Assembly (NCBI RefSeq): GCF_041915215.1 | Contig: NZ_JAYSBV010000003.1 | DNA from: Zoogloea sp021286885 | GTDB taxonomy: Bacteria > Pseudomonadota > Gammaproteobacteria > Burkholderiales > Rhodocyclaceae | Strand: one strand, 5' to 3' | Length of the DNA stretch: 64,000 nucleotides | Shown: in pieces, positions 44,346 through 52,635 of the stretch | Layout: each line of letters begins with the position of its first letter | Position numbering within the stretch: position 1 is the stretch's first letter | Translations under genes and position numbers: made by a program | The notes under the pieces: model-generated | Databases searched by the model: none | What the model was told of the DNA's origin: nothing | What the model saw: only the letters and a program-made list of their open reading frames with translations

Positions 44346-44543
44346 ATGAAAAGTGACGCATCCCGCAAATACGTGACACTAGACGCTATCCGCCGCGCCA
44401 ATGCCACGCTGATGTCTGGCGAACGTCAGCCTGTGCAGGCTTCTGCCGTGGTACGAGGTTCCTTGCCTTCCCGAGAACAGATCGTCAAGGCAGGTAACAA
44501 CGCAGTAGGTCGTATGCTCGCCAAGTGCAAAGCACAGGCATGA
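44346..44543 (+). CDS. Small hypothetical protein, first gene of tRNA-proximal cassette
   Basis: 65 residues, basic, no membrane segment. GGAAAGGACGCTCG precedes the ATG, giving a good ribosome site. The sequence (MKSDASRKYVTLDAIRRANATLMSGERQPVQ...) is not recognised; the middle is Ser/Val/Arg-rich and the C terminus helical (REQIVKAGNNAVGRMLAKCKAQA). Its stop overlaps the ATG of the next gene (ATGA), so the pair is coupled. GC content is lower than in the surroundings. Size and arrangement resemble antitoxin or accessory genes but do not prove that role. Confidence 0.75.
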   Translation: MKSDASRKYVTLDAIRRANATLMSGERQPVQASAVVRGSLPSREQIVKAGNNAVGRMLAKCKAQA

Positions 44544-44962
44544 TGCAACACCAGACCTTTGCTTCGTTTGTCGCCAACAAGCAAGATCTGGCTGGGCTCA
44601 TCGCTTACGCACTTTACAAGGCAGACAAGGTTGAGTTTGCCAAACTCAACCCCGACGCTGACATCAACGGATTTGTACTGACCGCCAATCTGCCCTCCCA
44701 GATTGAGGCCTATCGCACGCGTGCCGAGTTGATGCTGGAAGATATGGTTGAAGAAGCCTTGGGAGAAGCACTCACTGCAGCAGATCGGGACTACAGCAAG
44801 AAACTCCAGCGTTTTGAGGATGCGCTTGGTTTCTGGTCTGGGGTTCGATCCAATGTGGTAGCCAATCTTATCGCAGCAGCCATTTCTATTTTGTTGGTTG
44901 TGTTGGTATTCGGCAATAAGTTGAACTTCTGGTCTGGCGTGCTCAAATACTTGACTGAATAG
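44540..44962 (+). CDS. Small protein with C-terminal membrane helix, second gene of the cassette
   Basis: 140 residues from the ATG at 44540. The N-terminal half is soluble and acidic (SFVANKQDLAGLIAYALYKADKVEFAKLN..., then a helix IEAYRTRAELMLEDMVEEALGEAL); residues ~105-126 are a strong hydrophobic helix (VVANLIAAAISILLVVLVFG). The 'YALYK..K.EF' pattern occurs in small proteins I associate with accessory islands, but I cannot name the family. It ends at TAG 44960-44962, which begins a 12-base tandem repeat. A terminator follows at 45006. Lower GC than its neighbours. Confidence 0.75.
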   Translation: MMQHQTFASFVANKQDLAGLIAYALYKADKVEFAKLNPDADINGFVLTANLPSQIEAYRTRAELMLEDMVEEALGEALTAADRDYSKKLQRFEDALGFWSGVRSNVVANLIAAAISILLVVLVFGNKLNFWSGVLKYLTE

Positions 44963-44983
44963 TCGGCAGTTTAGTCGGCAGTT
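44960..44983. repeat. Perfect 12-base tandem duplication at the end of the cassette
   Basis: TAGTCGGCAGTT occurs twice back to back (44960-44971 and 44972-44983). The first copy begins with the stop codon of the 140-residue gene, so a slip here would not alter that protein. Confidence 0.9.
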
Positions 44984-45005
44984 CAAAGCGTTCGCTACCA
45001 TGCAA

Positions 45006-45048
45006 GGCGTCGATGCACTTGTGGAAAGTGTATCGGCGCCTTTTCTTT
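45006..45048 (+). terminator. Terminator of the two-gene cassette
   Basis: GGCGTCGATGCACTT (45006-45020) pairs over 15 bp, with two G-T pairs, with AAGTGTATCGGCGCC (45026-45040), then TTTTCTTT. Confidence 0.85.
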
Positions 45049-45068
45049 GTGCCTAAACGGGCTGGGCG

Positions 45069-48000
45069 TTACCCCTCCTTCCCATACGCCCACCGGTACA
45101 GCAGCGGCAGTACCAGCAGTGTAAGGGCGGTGGAGGAGAGGATGCCGCCGATGACCACCGTGGCCAGGGGGCGTTGGACTTCGGCGCCGGTGCCGGTGGC
45201 GAGGGCCATGGGGATGAAGCCGAGGGAGGCTACCAGGGCGGTCATCAGCACCGGGCGCAGGCGCTCCAGGGCGCCCTGGGTGAGGGCTGCGTCCAGGCCG
45301 AGGCCCTGGGCGCGCAGTTGGCGAATGGCGGCCAGCATTACCAGGCCGTTGAGCACCGCAACCCCCGACAGGGCGATAAAGCCCACTCCGGCAGAAATCG
45401 ACAGGGGAATCCCGCGCAGGGCCAGGGCCGCCACCCCGCCCGTGAGGGCGAAGGGGATGCCGCTAAACACGAGCAACCCGTCCTTGAGGGTGCCGAACAT
45501 CGCAAACAGCAGCACCAGCACCAGGGCCAAAGCGGCCGGAATCACGATGCGCAGGCGTTCGCTGGCCGATTGCAGGTTCTCGTAGCTGCCGCCCCAGGCA
45601 ATCCAGTAGCCCGCCGGAAGCTGAACGCTGGCGGTGAGCCGGGTAGCATCGGCCACAAACGAGCCCAGATCCCGCCCCCGCACATTCGCGCTGACCACTA
45701 CCCGACGTTTGCCGTTTTCGCGGCTGATCTGGTTGGGGCCGGTTTCCAGCGCCACCTGGGCCAGTTCGGACAAAGGCACAAAGCGCACCGGCTGCCCGTC
45801 TCCCGCCACAGGCAGGGCGATGGGCAAGCGGCCCAGTACCTCCGGGTCGTTGCGCAGGGTTTCGGGCAGGCGCACCTGGAGCGCGAAGCGGCGATCCCCT
45901 TCAAACACGGTGCCAGCTTCCCGCCCGCCCAGGGCGATGGCGATGCTGTCCTGCACGTCGGCCAGCGCCAGACCCAGGCGGGCGATCTTGTCCCGGTCGA
46001 TGCGCACCTGAAGCAGGGGCAGGCCGCTGGTCTGTTCGACCCGCACTTCCGAGGCGCCAGGCAGCGTCTGGAGCAGGGCGGCGATGCGCTGGGCGTGGCG
46101 GGTGAGGATCTCCATGTCGTCGCCAAACACCTTGACCGCCACATCGCTGCGCACCCCCGAGAGCAACTCGTTGAAGCGCAACTGGATGGGCTGGCTGAAC
46201 TCGTAGCTGGTGCCGGGCAGGGGGGCCAGCTCGGCCTGAATCGCTGCCAGCAGCTCATCCCGGCTGCGCTTGGGGCGGGGCCATTCGGCCTCGGGCTTGA
46301 ACATGATGTAACCGTCCGAGATGTTGGGCGGCATGGGGTCGGCGGCGATTTCGGCGGTGCCGGTACGGGCAAACACCCGCTCGATTTCGGGGATACGGGC
46401 CTTGAGCCGGGTCTCGATCTGGCGCTGCATGGCCAGGGAGGTTTCCATGCCAGCCCCGGGAATGCGCATGGCCTGGAAGGCCATGTCCCCTTCGTTGAGG
46501 CTGGGCACAAACTCACTCCCCATCCGGGTGGCCAGTAACAGCCCCAGCGCCACCATCACCCCGGCCAGGCAGAACACCACCGGGCGGGCCCCCTGGGCCC
46601 GGGCGAGCAGCCGGGCGTAGGCCACCCGGGTGCGACCCATGAGCGGATGTTCCTTCTCGGTCACATCATCCCCAATCCAGAGGGCCAGGGCCGCCGGGAC
46701 AAAGGTGATGGACAGCAGCATGGCCCCCAGCAGCGCCAGCACCACCGTAAAGGCCATGGGGTGGAACATGCGCCCTTCCACGCCGCCCAGCGCAAAAATG
46801 GGCAGATACACCACCATGATGATGAGCTGGCCATACACCAGGGGGCGGCGCGCTTCCCGGGCGGCGGCAAACACCTCGGCGAAGCGCTCATCCCGATCCA
46901 GCGGGCGCCCCAGGGCCGAGCGGGCGTGGGCGAGGCGGCGCACGCAGTTCTCCACGATCACCACCGCCCCGTCGATGATGATCCCAAAATCCAGGGCCCC
47001 GAGGCTCATCAGGTTGGCGCTCACCCCCCGGCTCACCATGCCGCTGAAGGTAAACAGCATGGCCAGGGGAATCACGCAGGCGGTAATCAGCGCAGCGCGC
47101 AGGTTGCCCAAAAACAGGAACAGGATCGCCACCACCAGGGCGGCGCCTTCCACCAGATTATTGCGAACCGTGGCCACGGCCTTATCCACCAGGCGGCTGC
47201 GGTCGTACACCGGCACCGCCCGCACGCCGGGGGGCAGGCTCAGGTTGATCTGGCCTAGACGGGCATCCACGGCCTGGGCCACCTGGCGGCTGTTCTCCCC
47301 CAGCAGCATGAACACGGTGCCCAGCACCACTTCTTCGCCGTTGGCCGTGGCTGCGCCCACCCGCAGGGCTTGGCCGAAGTCCACCCGGGCCACATCGCTC
47401 ACCCGCACCGGCACCCCGCGTACCTGGGCCACCACCACCCGGCGAATGTCCTCCAGGCTCTGGAGCTGGCCGGGGATGCGCACCAGATATTGCTCCCCGC
47501 GCCGCTCCAGGTGGGCCGCGCCCACGTTGGCGTTGTTACGCTCCAGGGCTGCCGTGAGCTGGGGCAGGGTGATGCCGTGGGCGGCGAGCTGGTCGGGCAG
47601 GGGCGCCACCAGGTATTCCCGCACCTGACCGCCGATGGTGTTGATCTCGGTCACGCCGGGCACGGTGCGCAACTGGGGCTTGATGATCCAATCCTGAATC
47701 TCCCGCAGGTCGGCCGGGCTGTAGGGGCTACCGTCGGGCTTGCGGGCATCCTGGGCGGCCTCCACCGTCCAGAGGTAGATTTCCCCCAGGCCGGTGGAAA
47801 TGGGCCCCAGGGCCGGGCTGGCGCCAGCGGGCAATTTGTCGCGGGCCTCCTGCAGCCGTTCATTCACCAACTGACGGGCAAAGTAGATGTCGGTGCCGTC
47901 TTCAAAGATCACCGTCACCTGGGATAGGCCATACCGAGACAAGGAACGGGTCTGCACCAAGCGGGGCAGGCCCGCCATGGCAGTTTCGATGGGGTAGGTG

Positions 48001-48194
48001 ATGCGCTGCTCGGTTTCCTGGGGCGACGCCCCTGGGGCCAGGGTGTTGATCTGGACTTGCACATTGGTGATGTCGGGCACTGCGTCGATGGGCAGGCGCT
48101 GGTAACTGAACACCCCAAGCAGGGCCATGCCAAGCACGGCCAGCAGCACCAGCCAGCGTTGTTCGATGGCGCTGCGGATGATTCGATCAAACAT
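45069..48194 (-). CDS. czcA: Heavy-metal efflux RND pump, CzcA type (HME1-like)
   Basis: 1041-residue inner-membrane RND transporter exporting divalent cations in exchange for protons. Twelve membrane helices and two large periplasmic loops. The TM4 motif LDFGIIIDGAVVIVEN holds Asp402, Asp408 and Glu415, the same positions that are essential in Cupriavidus CzcA; this DFG form marks the Co/Zn/Cd subgroup as opposed to Cu/Ag pumps. Last gene of the minus-strand czcI-C-B-A set; it begins 14 bases after czcB ends. The metal range is inferred from the motif. Confidence 0.93.
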   Translation of the reverse strand: MFDRIIRSAIEQRWLVLLAVLGMALLGVFSYQRLPIDAVPDITNVQVQINTLAPGASPQETEQRITYPIETAMAGLPRLVQTRSLSRYGLSQVTVIFEDGTDIYFARQLVNERLQEARDKLPAGASPALGPISTGLGEIYLWTVEAAQDARKPDGSPYSPADLREIQDWIIKPQLRTVPGVTEINTIGGQVREYLVAPLPDQLAAHGITLPQLTAALERNNANVGAAHLERRGEQYLVRIPGQLQSLEDIRRVVVAQVRGVPVRVSDVARVDFGQALRVGAATANGEEVVLGTVFMLLGENSRQVAQAVDARLGQINLSLPPGVRAVPVYDRSRLVDKAVATVRNNLVEGAALVVAILFLFLGNLRAALITACVIPLAMLFTFSGMVSRGVSANLMSLGALDFGIIIDGAVVIVENCVRRLAHARSALGRPLDRDERFAEVFAAAREARRPLVYGQLIIMVVYLPIFALGGVEGRMFHPMAFTVVLALLGAMLLSITFVPAALALWIGDDVTEKEHPLMGRTRVAYARLLARAQGARPVVFCLAGVMVALGLLLATRMGSEFVPSLNEGDMAFQAMRIPGAGMETSLAMQRQIETRLKARIPEIERVFARTGTAEIAADPMPPNISDGYIMFKPEAEWPRPKRSRDELLAAIQAELAPLPGTSYEFSQPIQLRFNELLSGVRSDVAVKVFGDDMEILTRHAQRIAALLQTLPGASEVRVEQTSGLPLLQVRIDRDKIARLGLALADVQDSIAIALGGREAGTVFEGDRRFALQVRLPETLRNDPEVLGRLPIALPVAGDGQPVRFVPLSELAQVALETGPNQISRENGKRRVVVSANVRGRDLGSFVADATRLTASVQLPAGYWIAWGGSYENLQSASERLRIVIPAALALVLVLLFAMFGTLKDGLLVFSGIPFALTGGVAALALRGIPLSISAGVGFIALSGVAVLNGLVMLAAIRQLRAQGLGLDAALTQGALERLRPVLMTALVASLGFIPMALATGTGAEVQRPLATVVIGGILSSTALTLLVLPLLYRWAYGKEG

Positions 48195-48208
48195 GATGGG
48201 CGTGCTCC

Positions 48209-49435
48209 TCAGTGTTCATGGCCGGCGCTGTTCTTGCCCAGCTCGGCCTTGAGGATGAAACTGCCCCGGGCGGCGTACTGCTCGCCAGCCTTCAGGCCAT
48301 CCACAATCTCGAGCCGCTGCCCGTCGGCCTGCCCGGTGCGCACCGGACGGGCTTCAAACCCCGAAGCGGTGCGCACGAACACCACCGGGCGTCCTTCCAG
48401 GGTGTGCACGGCCTCCTGCGGCACCACCAGGGGCCGGGTACGGGCCTCGTCGGCCACTTCGCAGTTGATGAACAGCCCAGGCCGCCACAGGCCCTGGGGG
48501 TTGTCCACCAACACCCGGGCCTTGGCACTGCGGGTCTGCTCGCCCAGCAGGGCGCCCAGCTGGATCACCCGCCCTTCGGTGCGGGCTTCAAACGCCGTGG
48601 CGCTGATCTGTACCTTTTCGCCTTCCCGCATCCGGGGCAGGGCCTGGGGCGGTACGCTCACCTCGGCCCATACCCGCGACAGGTCGGCAATCACAAACAC
48701 GCTGCTGTCCTCCTTGACGGCCTCGCCCAGAGTCAGGTGCTTTTCCACCACCTGCCCGGCAAAGGGCGCCCGCAAGGTGTAACGATTGAGGCTGGCGCCC
48801 CCCCCATCGGCCCCCAGGGCGGCCAGCCGTTCTTGGAGCCCCGCCCGGGTGATCTCGGCCTCCTGCAACTGCTGGCGGGCCTGAAGGTAGTCCTGCTCGG
48901 CGGAGATGCGTTCTTCCCACAACTTCTTTTCCCGGTCGTGGAGGGTGCGGGCCAGGCTCAGGCGGCGCTGGGCGGCCTGCAACTGGCTGCGCAGTTCGGC
49001 CAGGGCCGGGCTGGCGATGAGGGCCAAGGGCTGGCCGGCGCGCACCGTCTGGCCCTGTTCAACCAATACCTGCTCCACCACGCCCCCCACCCGGGGCAAC
49101 ACATGGGCGGTGCGGTCTTCGTTCAGGCGGATTTCGCCGGGTAGTTGCTGGCGTGCCTGAAGCTGGCCCGGCCCGGCCTGGAGCAGCTCCAGTTGGGCCG
49201 CCTGGATTTGAGCCGGGGTAAAGGGCAGTTGATCGACGCCATGGTCGCCGTGTTCATCGCGCCCGGCGGCTTCGGTTTCAGCCTCGGCTTCGGCCTTGGG
49301 GGCGTTGTCTGGCCCGGCGTAGAGGATCAGGCCGCCCGCCAGGCCGCCGAGGGCGAGGATCAGGGCCATCGCCATGGCCTGGGCCTTGGGCAGACGGCGT
49401 GGGGTGTTCGGAGTGTTGGAATTGTTGGAGTTCAT
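48209..49435 (-). CDS. czcB: RND periplasmic adaptor, CzcB type
   Basis: 408 residues from the ATG at 49433-49435. N-terminal membrane anchor (AMAMALILALGGLAGGLILYAG), an acidic His-containing stretch (EAAGRDEHGDHGVDQL), lipoyl-like and coiled-coil hairpin segments (GGVVEQVLVEQGQTVRAGQPLALI; LRSQLQAAQRRLSLARTLHDREKKLWEE), then the beta-barrel and membrane-proximal domains. It joins the CzcA pump to the outer-membrane channel. The chain ends GHEH, a possible metal-binding tail. An upstream start inside czcC is open but unlikely. Confidence 0.9.
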   Translation of the reverse strand: MNSNNSNTPNTPRRLPKAQAMAMALILALGGLAGGLILYAGPDNAPKAEAEAETEAAGRDEHGDHGVDQLPFTPAQIQAAQLELLQAGPGQLQARQQLPGEIRLNEDRTAHVLPRVGGVVEQVLVEQGQTVRAGQPLALIASPALAELRSQLQAAQRRLSLARTLHDREKKLWEERISAEQDYLQARQQLQEAEITRAGLQERLAALGADGGGASLNRYTLRAPFAGQVVEKHLTLGEAVKEDSSVFVIADLSRVWAEVSVPPQALPRMREGEKVQISATAFEARTEGRVIQLGALLGEQTRSAKARVLVDNPQGLWRPGLFINCEVADEARTRPLVVPQEAVHTLEGRPVVFVRTASGFEARPVRTGQADGQRLEIVDGLKAGEQYAARGSFILKAELGKNSAGHEH

Positions 49436-49460
49436 GTTCGTCAATGCTCGATGATGGGGC

Positions 49461-50756
49461 TCAGGGCAGGGGCTGGTCGGCCAGCAGGCGGTCAAGTTCA
49501 GTGGCCTGGAGCCAGACCTCGCTACGGCTGCGGAGCCAGTGCTGGCGGGTCTGGAACAGGGTGCGCTGGGCATCCAGCACTTCCAGAAAGCTGAACTTGC
49601 CCAGCTCAAAGCCCCGGCGAGCCTTGGCGTAGGCCTCGCTGGCGGCGGGCAGCATCTCGGCCTCCAGGCGCGCCAGGGCGGCCAGGGCCAGATTCAGCTT
49701 GTCCCGGGTCTGCCAGACCTCGCTTTCCAGGCCCAGTTGCTGGGCCCGCAGGGCGTCTTGGGCCTGGGCCCGGCGGCTGTGGGCCTCCTGCACCTGGCCC
49801 TGATTACGATCCAGCACCGGGAGCGGCAGGCTGACCCCCACCAACAGCAGATCCCGGCCCATATCTTCGGCCCGCTTTATGCCCACGTTCAGGGTGGGGT
49901 CGGGTACCCGGCGGGCCTGCTCCAGGCGCAGCTGGGCGTTACGCCGTTCCAGCTCGGCCTGGGCCCTTTGAAGCAGGGGCGATGCAGCCAGGCGGGCCTG
50001 CAGACGGGCTTCGTCCAGCGGGGTGGGCACAGGTGCGGGCAGGGGCTCCAGGGTGGAGAAACGGGCCAGTGGGTCGCCCCACAGCAGGCTCAATTGCTGG
50101 CGTGCCTGGCGCAAGGCCCGCTCGGCCTGGGCGAGCTCCAGTTCGATGCTGGCGAGGGCGAGCTGGGCCCGGGTTTCCTCCACCGGCGAGACCTTGCCCG
50201 CCAGCACCCGGCGTTGGGCCGCATCCTGGGCCTGGAGGGCCAGGCTGCGGCTGTCCTGCATCAGCTGGTATTGGGCCTGGGCGAGTTGAACGTCCACAAA
50301 CAAGCGGCGGGCCAGGGCGTTCAGTTCCGCCGAGCGTATCGCCAGCCCCAGTTGCGCGAGGCTGCGCCCCTGGTCGGCCACCGCCATGCGGGCCTCCCGC
50401 TTGCCGCCCAGCTCCAGGGGCTGGCTGAGCTGCCAACTCAGGTTGCGCTGGCCCTGGCGGGTGTCTTCCTGGCTGTATTCCAGGCTGGGATTGGGGCGCA
50501 GCCGGCTTTGCAGCTGGGCGCCTTCGCTGGCGCCAATTTCATGGCGGGCTTGGGAAAGCTCCGGGTTGCGTTCGCGGATCAGCTGCTGAACCTGAGCAAA
50601 ACTGAGGGGCTGCGGCGATGCGGTGGCCGTGTCGGCAGGGCTTTGTGCCCACGCCAGGCCGGGCAGGGTGGCCAGCAGCAGCTTCAAGAGCTGCTGGCGC
50701 GACGGGCGAAGAATTCGATGCGTGCAAAAAATGCGAATGTGACGATGAATGCGCAT
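49461..50756 (-). CDS. czcC: Outer-membrane efflux protein, CzcC/TolC type
   Basis: 431 residues. A hydrophobic leader (LLKLLLATLPGLAWAQ) sits after ~22 basic residues, so the true start could be internal. The mature part is the OEP family pair of coiled-coil hairpins (LSFAQVQQLIRERNPELSQARHEIGASEGAQLQSRLRPNPSLEYS...; second repeat RRNAQLRLEQARRVPDPTLNVGIKRAEDMGRDLLLVGVSLPLPVLDRNQGQ). It forms the exit duct for the CzcBA pump. 25 bases separate it from czcB. Confidence 0.9.
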   Translation of the reverse strand: MRIHRHIRIFCTHRILRPSRQQLLKLLLATLPGLAWAQSPADTATASPQPLSFAQVQQLIRERNPELSQARHEIGASEGAQLQSRLRPNPSLEYSQEDTRQGQRNLSWQLSQPLELGGKREARMAVADQGRSLAQLGLAIRSAELNALARRLFVDVQLAQAQYQLMQDSRSLALQAQDAAQRRVLAGKVSPVEETRAQLALASIELELAQAERALRQARQQLSLLWGDPLARFSTLEPLPAPVPTPLDEARLQARLAASPLLQRAQAELERRNAQLRLEQARRVPDPTLNVGIKRAEDMGRDLLLVGVSLPLPVLDRNQGQVQEAHSRRAQAQDALRAQQLGLESEVWQTRDKLNLALAALARLEAEMLPAASEAYAKARRGFELGKFSFLEVLDAQRTLFQTRQHWLRSRSEVWLQATELDRLLADQPLP

Positions 50757-50967
50757 GGAGGGCTCCTGAAAGCATGAAAAAATCAGCGGAGTTCAGGGCG
50801 ATCCGACGCGACTGGGCCAGGGGCTGCCGGGGAAAAGCCAACGATTTATTTTCAGAAGTGCGAAACGTGCACAGCGGTGCAAGCTGGCATGGCCAGGGCT
50901 TCGTCACTCAATCGTGGGCTGAATTTTTGGCTAAAGACGGCAGACAGCGGGCTTGAGGCGCGCCAGA

Positions 50968-51324
50968 TCAGGCCGTCCAGTTGGGGCGCTCGGGCCCCGG
51001 TGGGGTATGGGAGTGCGCTGGCTGGGGAACGAACATCGGCCAGCTTTTGGGCAGGGGCGCGAGATTCACGCCCCAATCGGGCAGGAGTACGCCCAGGGGG
51101 CTGAAATGGCACAGCCCGCAGTCGGCATCCGGGGCGTAGGCGCCTTGGGTGTTGGCGGCATCGCCCGGCTGGGCTTGAGCGGTGGAAGCGTGATGGGCGT
51201 GGCTGTGGTGCCCTACATGGGCCGCCCGGCCCCCGGTTTCGTGCTGACAATAGGCGCCCGCAGCCGCCCAGCCGAGCTGGAGAGGCAGAAAAACCGCGAG
51301 GAACACCGAAAGCCAGAAGCGCAT
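50968..51324 (-). CDS. czcI: CzcI-like His-rich secreted protein
   Basis: 118 residues from the ATG at 51322-51324. Sec signal peptide (MRFWLSVFLAVFLPLQLGWAAAG), then YCQHETGG and a His cluster (HVGHHSHAHH), Cys residues in CGLCHFSPLG and a Pro-rich tail. This resembles CzcI, the small periplasmic protein at the head of czcCBA operons and proposed to modulate metal export. It is 211 bases upstream of czcC on the same strand, which supports the name; similarity is judged from memory. Confidence 0.7.
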   Translation of the reverse strand: MRFWLSVFLAVFLPLQLGWAAAGAYCQHETGGRAAHVGHHSHAHHASTAQAQPGDAANTQGAYAPDADCGLCHFSPLGVLLPDWGVNLAPLPKSWPMFVPQPAHSHTPPGPERPNWTA

Positions 51325-51398
51325 GGGGGCGAGTATAGCGGATCCATCTGCTGCCCCGCACGCAGGGCACCGAGCTTGGGGCAACAGATGGAGCGGGT

Positions 51399-51812
51399 TC
51401 AGGCCTGCGCCTGCCACTCGGCAAAGCGCTGGTCCAGCACCGGAGCCAGTTTGTCGAAGTTGTCCCAGGTATCTTCAACGCTGCACAGGGCATCGGCAGA
51501 GTCGCCGCTGATCTCGAACACCCGACAGTAGTCGCCGATGTATTTGTCTTCGTAATACCAGGCGGCGAAGGCGTTGCCTTCCTCGCTCAGATCATCGGAC
51601 AGCAGCTTGCAGTCGCTGGCATCCACAACAATCTCACGGCCCGTTACCTGGCGGGATTTGACCTCGTCGATGGCCTCTTCCAGATCTTCAGACACCAGAT
51701 CGTGGAGCATCATCCAGGCCATGAACATGCCGATGTGGGTGGCGCCGGCCTCGTTGGGCAGCGCATCAGTCTCGAAGTTGAGGAAGTAATACTCGGCGTC
51801 GTCGTACTTCAT
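51399..51812 (-). CDS. Conserved small cytoplasmic protein (DUF7832-like)
   Basis: 137 residues, acidic, from the ATG at 51810-51812. It opens MKYDDAEYYFLNFETDALPNEAGATHIGMFMAWMM; the EAGATHIGMFxAW block is one I associate with an uncharacterised family. The rest is acidic with aromatic clusters (FAAWYYEDKYIGDYCRVF). No signal peptide or membrane helix. It shares its strand with the NUDIX gene 110 bases upstream. Function unknown. Confidence 0.75.
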   Translation of the reverse strand: MKYDDAEYYFLNFETDALPNEAGATHIGMFMAWMMLHDLVSEDLEEAIDEVKSRQVTGREIVVDASDCKLLSDDLSEEGNAFAAWYYEDKYIGDYCRVFEISGDSADALCSVEDTWDNFDKLAPVLDQRFAEWQAQA

Positions 51813-51922
51813 GGAGCGCACTCCTGGGCGGTTGGGAACCCGATGAAGCTTACGGCATGAAGGGTGCAGCTTTGTGTGCACCGCTGCAGGTGTAGAGGTT
51901 TGATAAGCGATCTTAACGAAAA

Positions 51923-52390
51923 TTAACGGCGACGACTGTCCCCCCGGGCGGCCCGGTGCAGCAGCCCGTGGCGAATCGCGAGCCGGGTGGGGCGGTTGAA
52001 CACCCCCGGCAGCTCGGTGGGGGAAAACCAGCGGTAGCCCGAATGTTCGTTGTTGAGGCGGGGCGCCAGTTCTCGCTCTACCCGCAGCAGGTAGTAATGC
52101 ATTTCCCGATCCAGGGGCCCCCGTTCGCCCGACACCCGTCCCAGTTTGATGAGCTTCCGGGTCTTGACCCGCAGGCCAGCCTCTTCGGCCAGTTCCCGGG
52201 CCAGCGCATTGCGCGGACTCTCGCCTTGGTCGATGCGCCCGCCAAAGAAGTTCCAGGCGCCGCCATTGTTGACCTTGGGGGCCCGCTTGCCGAGCAGGAT
52301 CTTGCCCGTATCGGCGCACTGGATGATGGCCCACACGCCGGCGCGGGTGGAGTTGGATGAGAGGGTGCTTTTGCTGCGTTCCTTGGCCAT
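51923..52390 (-). CDS. NUDIX hydrolase
   Basis: 155 residues from the ATG at 52388-52390. A complete Nudix box lies at about residues 50-72: GGRIDQGESPRNALARELAEE then AGL, fitting GX5EX7REUXEEXGU. It cleaves a nucleoside diphosphate linked to another group; the substrate cannot be told. A longer start at 52438 adds 16 residues and overlaps the repeat-rich leader of the next gene, so the shorter form is preferred. The C terminus is Arg-rich (RGDSRRR). Confidence 0.88.
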   Translation of the reverse strand: MAKERSKSTLSSNSTRAGVWAIIQCADTGKILLGKRAPKVNNGGAWNFFGGRIDQGESPRNALARELAEEAGLRVKTRKLIKLGRVSGERGPLDREMHYYLLRVERELAPRLNNEHSGYRWFSPTELPGVFNRPTRLAIRHGLLHRAARGDSRRR

Positions 52391-52529
52391 GGCGAGGTGT
52401 GGTGCAAGCGTTGGCAGGGGGTTGAGGATGACATTCAAACAGCGTGAAGCATGCTTGAAGCTCGGAAAGCTCGGAAAAGCGCCAGAAAACAGGCCCTTTA
52501 AAAAGCTTTATATCTTTATGCCTTTATAC

Positions 52530-52612
52530 CCAAAGGGTTATACCGTTTTTATGTTTCAGTTTGATGTTAAACAGTACATACCGTATAAACGGTTTATACT
52601 GTTTACACAGTT
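52530..52612 (+). promoter_or_regulatory. Palindrome-rich leader upstream of the RHH-like gene
   Basis: Contains the palindrome GTATAAAC-G-GTTTATAC (8-base arms, 52583-52599) and related elements nearby: TTTATACCC-AAA-GGGTTATA just upstream and TACTGTTTACACAG just downstream. The stretch is strikingly AT-rich compared with the rest of the window. It lies 24-106 bases before the ATG, a usual position for an operator or a promoter under self-control. Confidence 0.6.
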
Positions 52613-52635
52613 TAAGATCCAACAGGAGCCGCACC

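Noticed and set aside
44133..45048. Attachment-site duplication of the tRNA-Ser 3' end
   Set aside because: No second copy of the tRNA 3' sequence was found after the cassette, and there is no integrase in the window.
50847..50859. TATTTTCAGAAGT upstream of czcC also occurs in the hairpin at 55453
   Set aside because: A shared 13-mer is expected by chance in 64 kb, and the flanking sequence differs.
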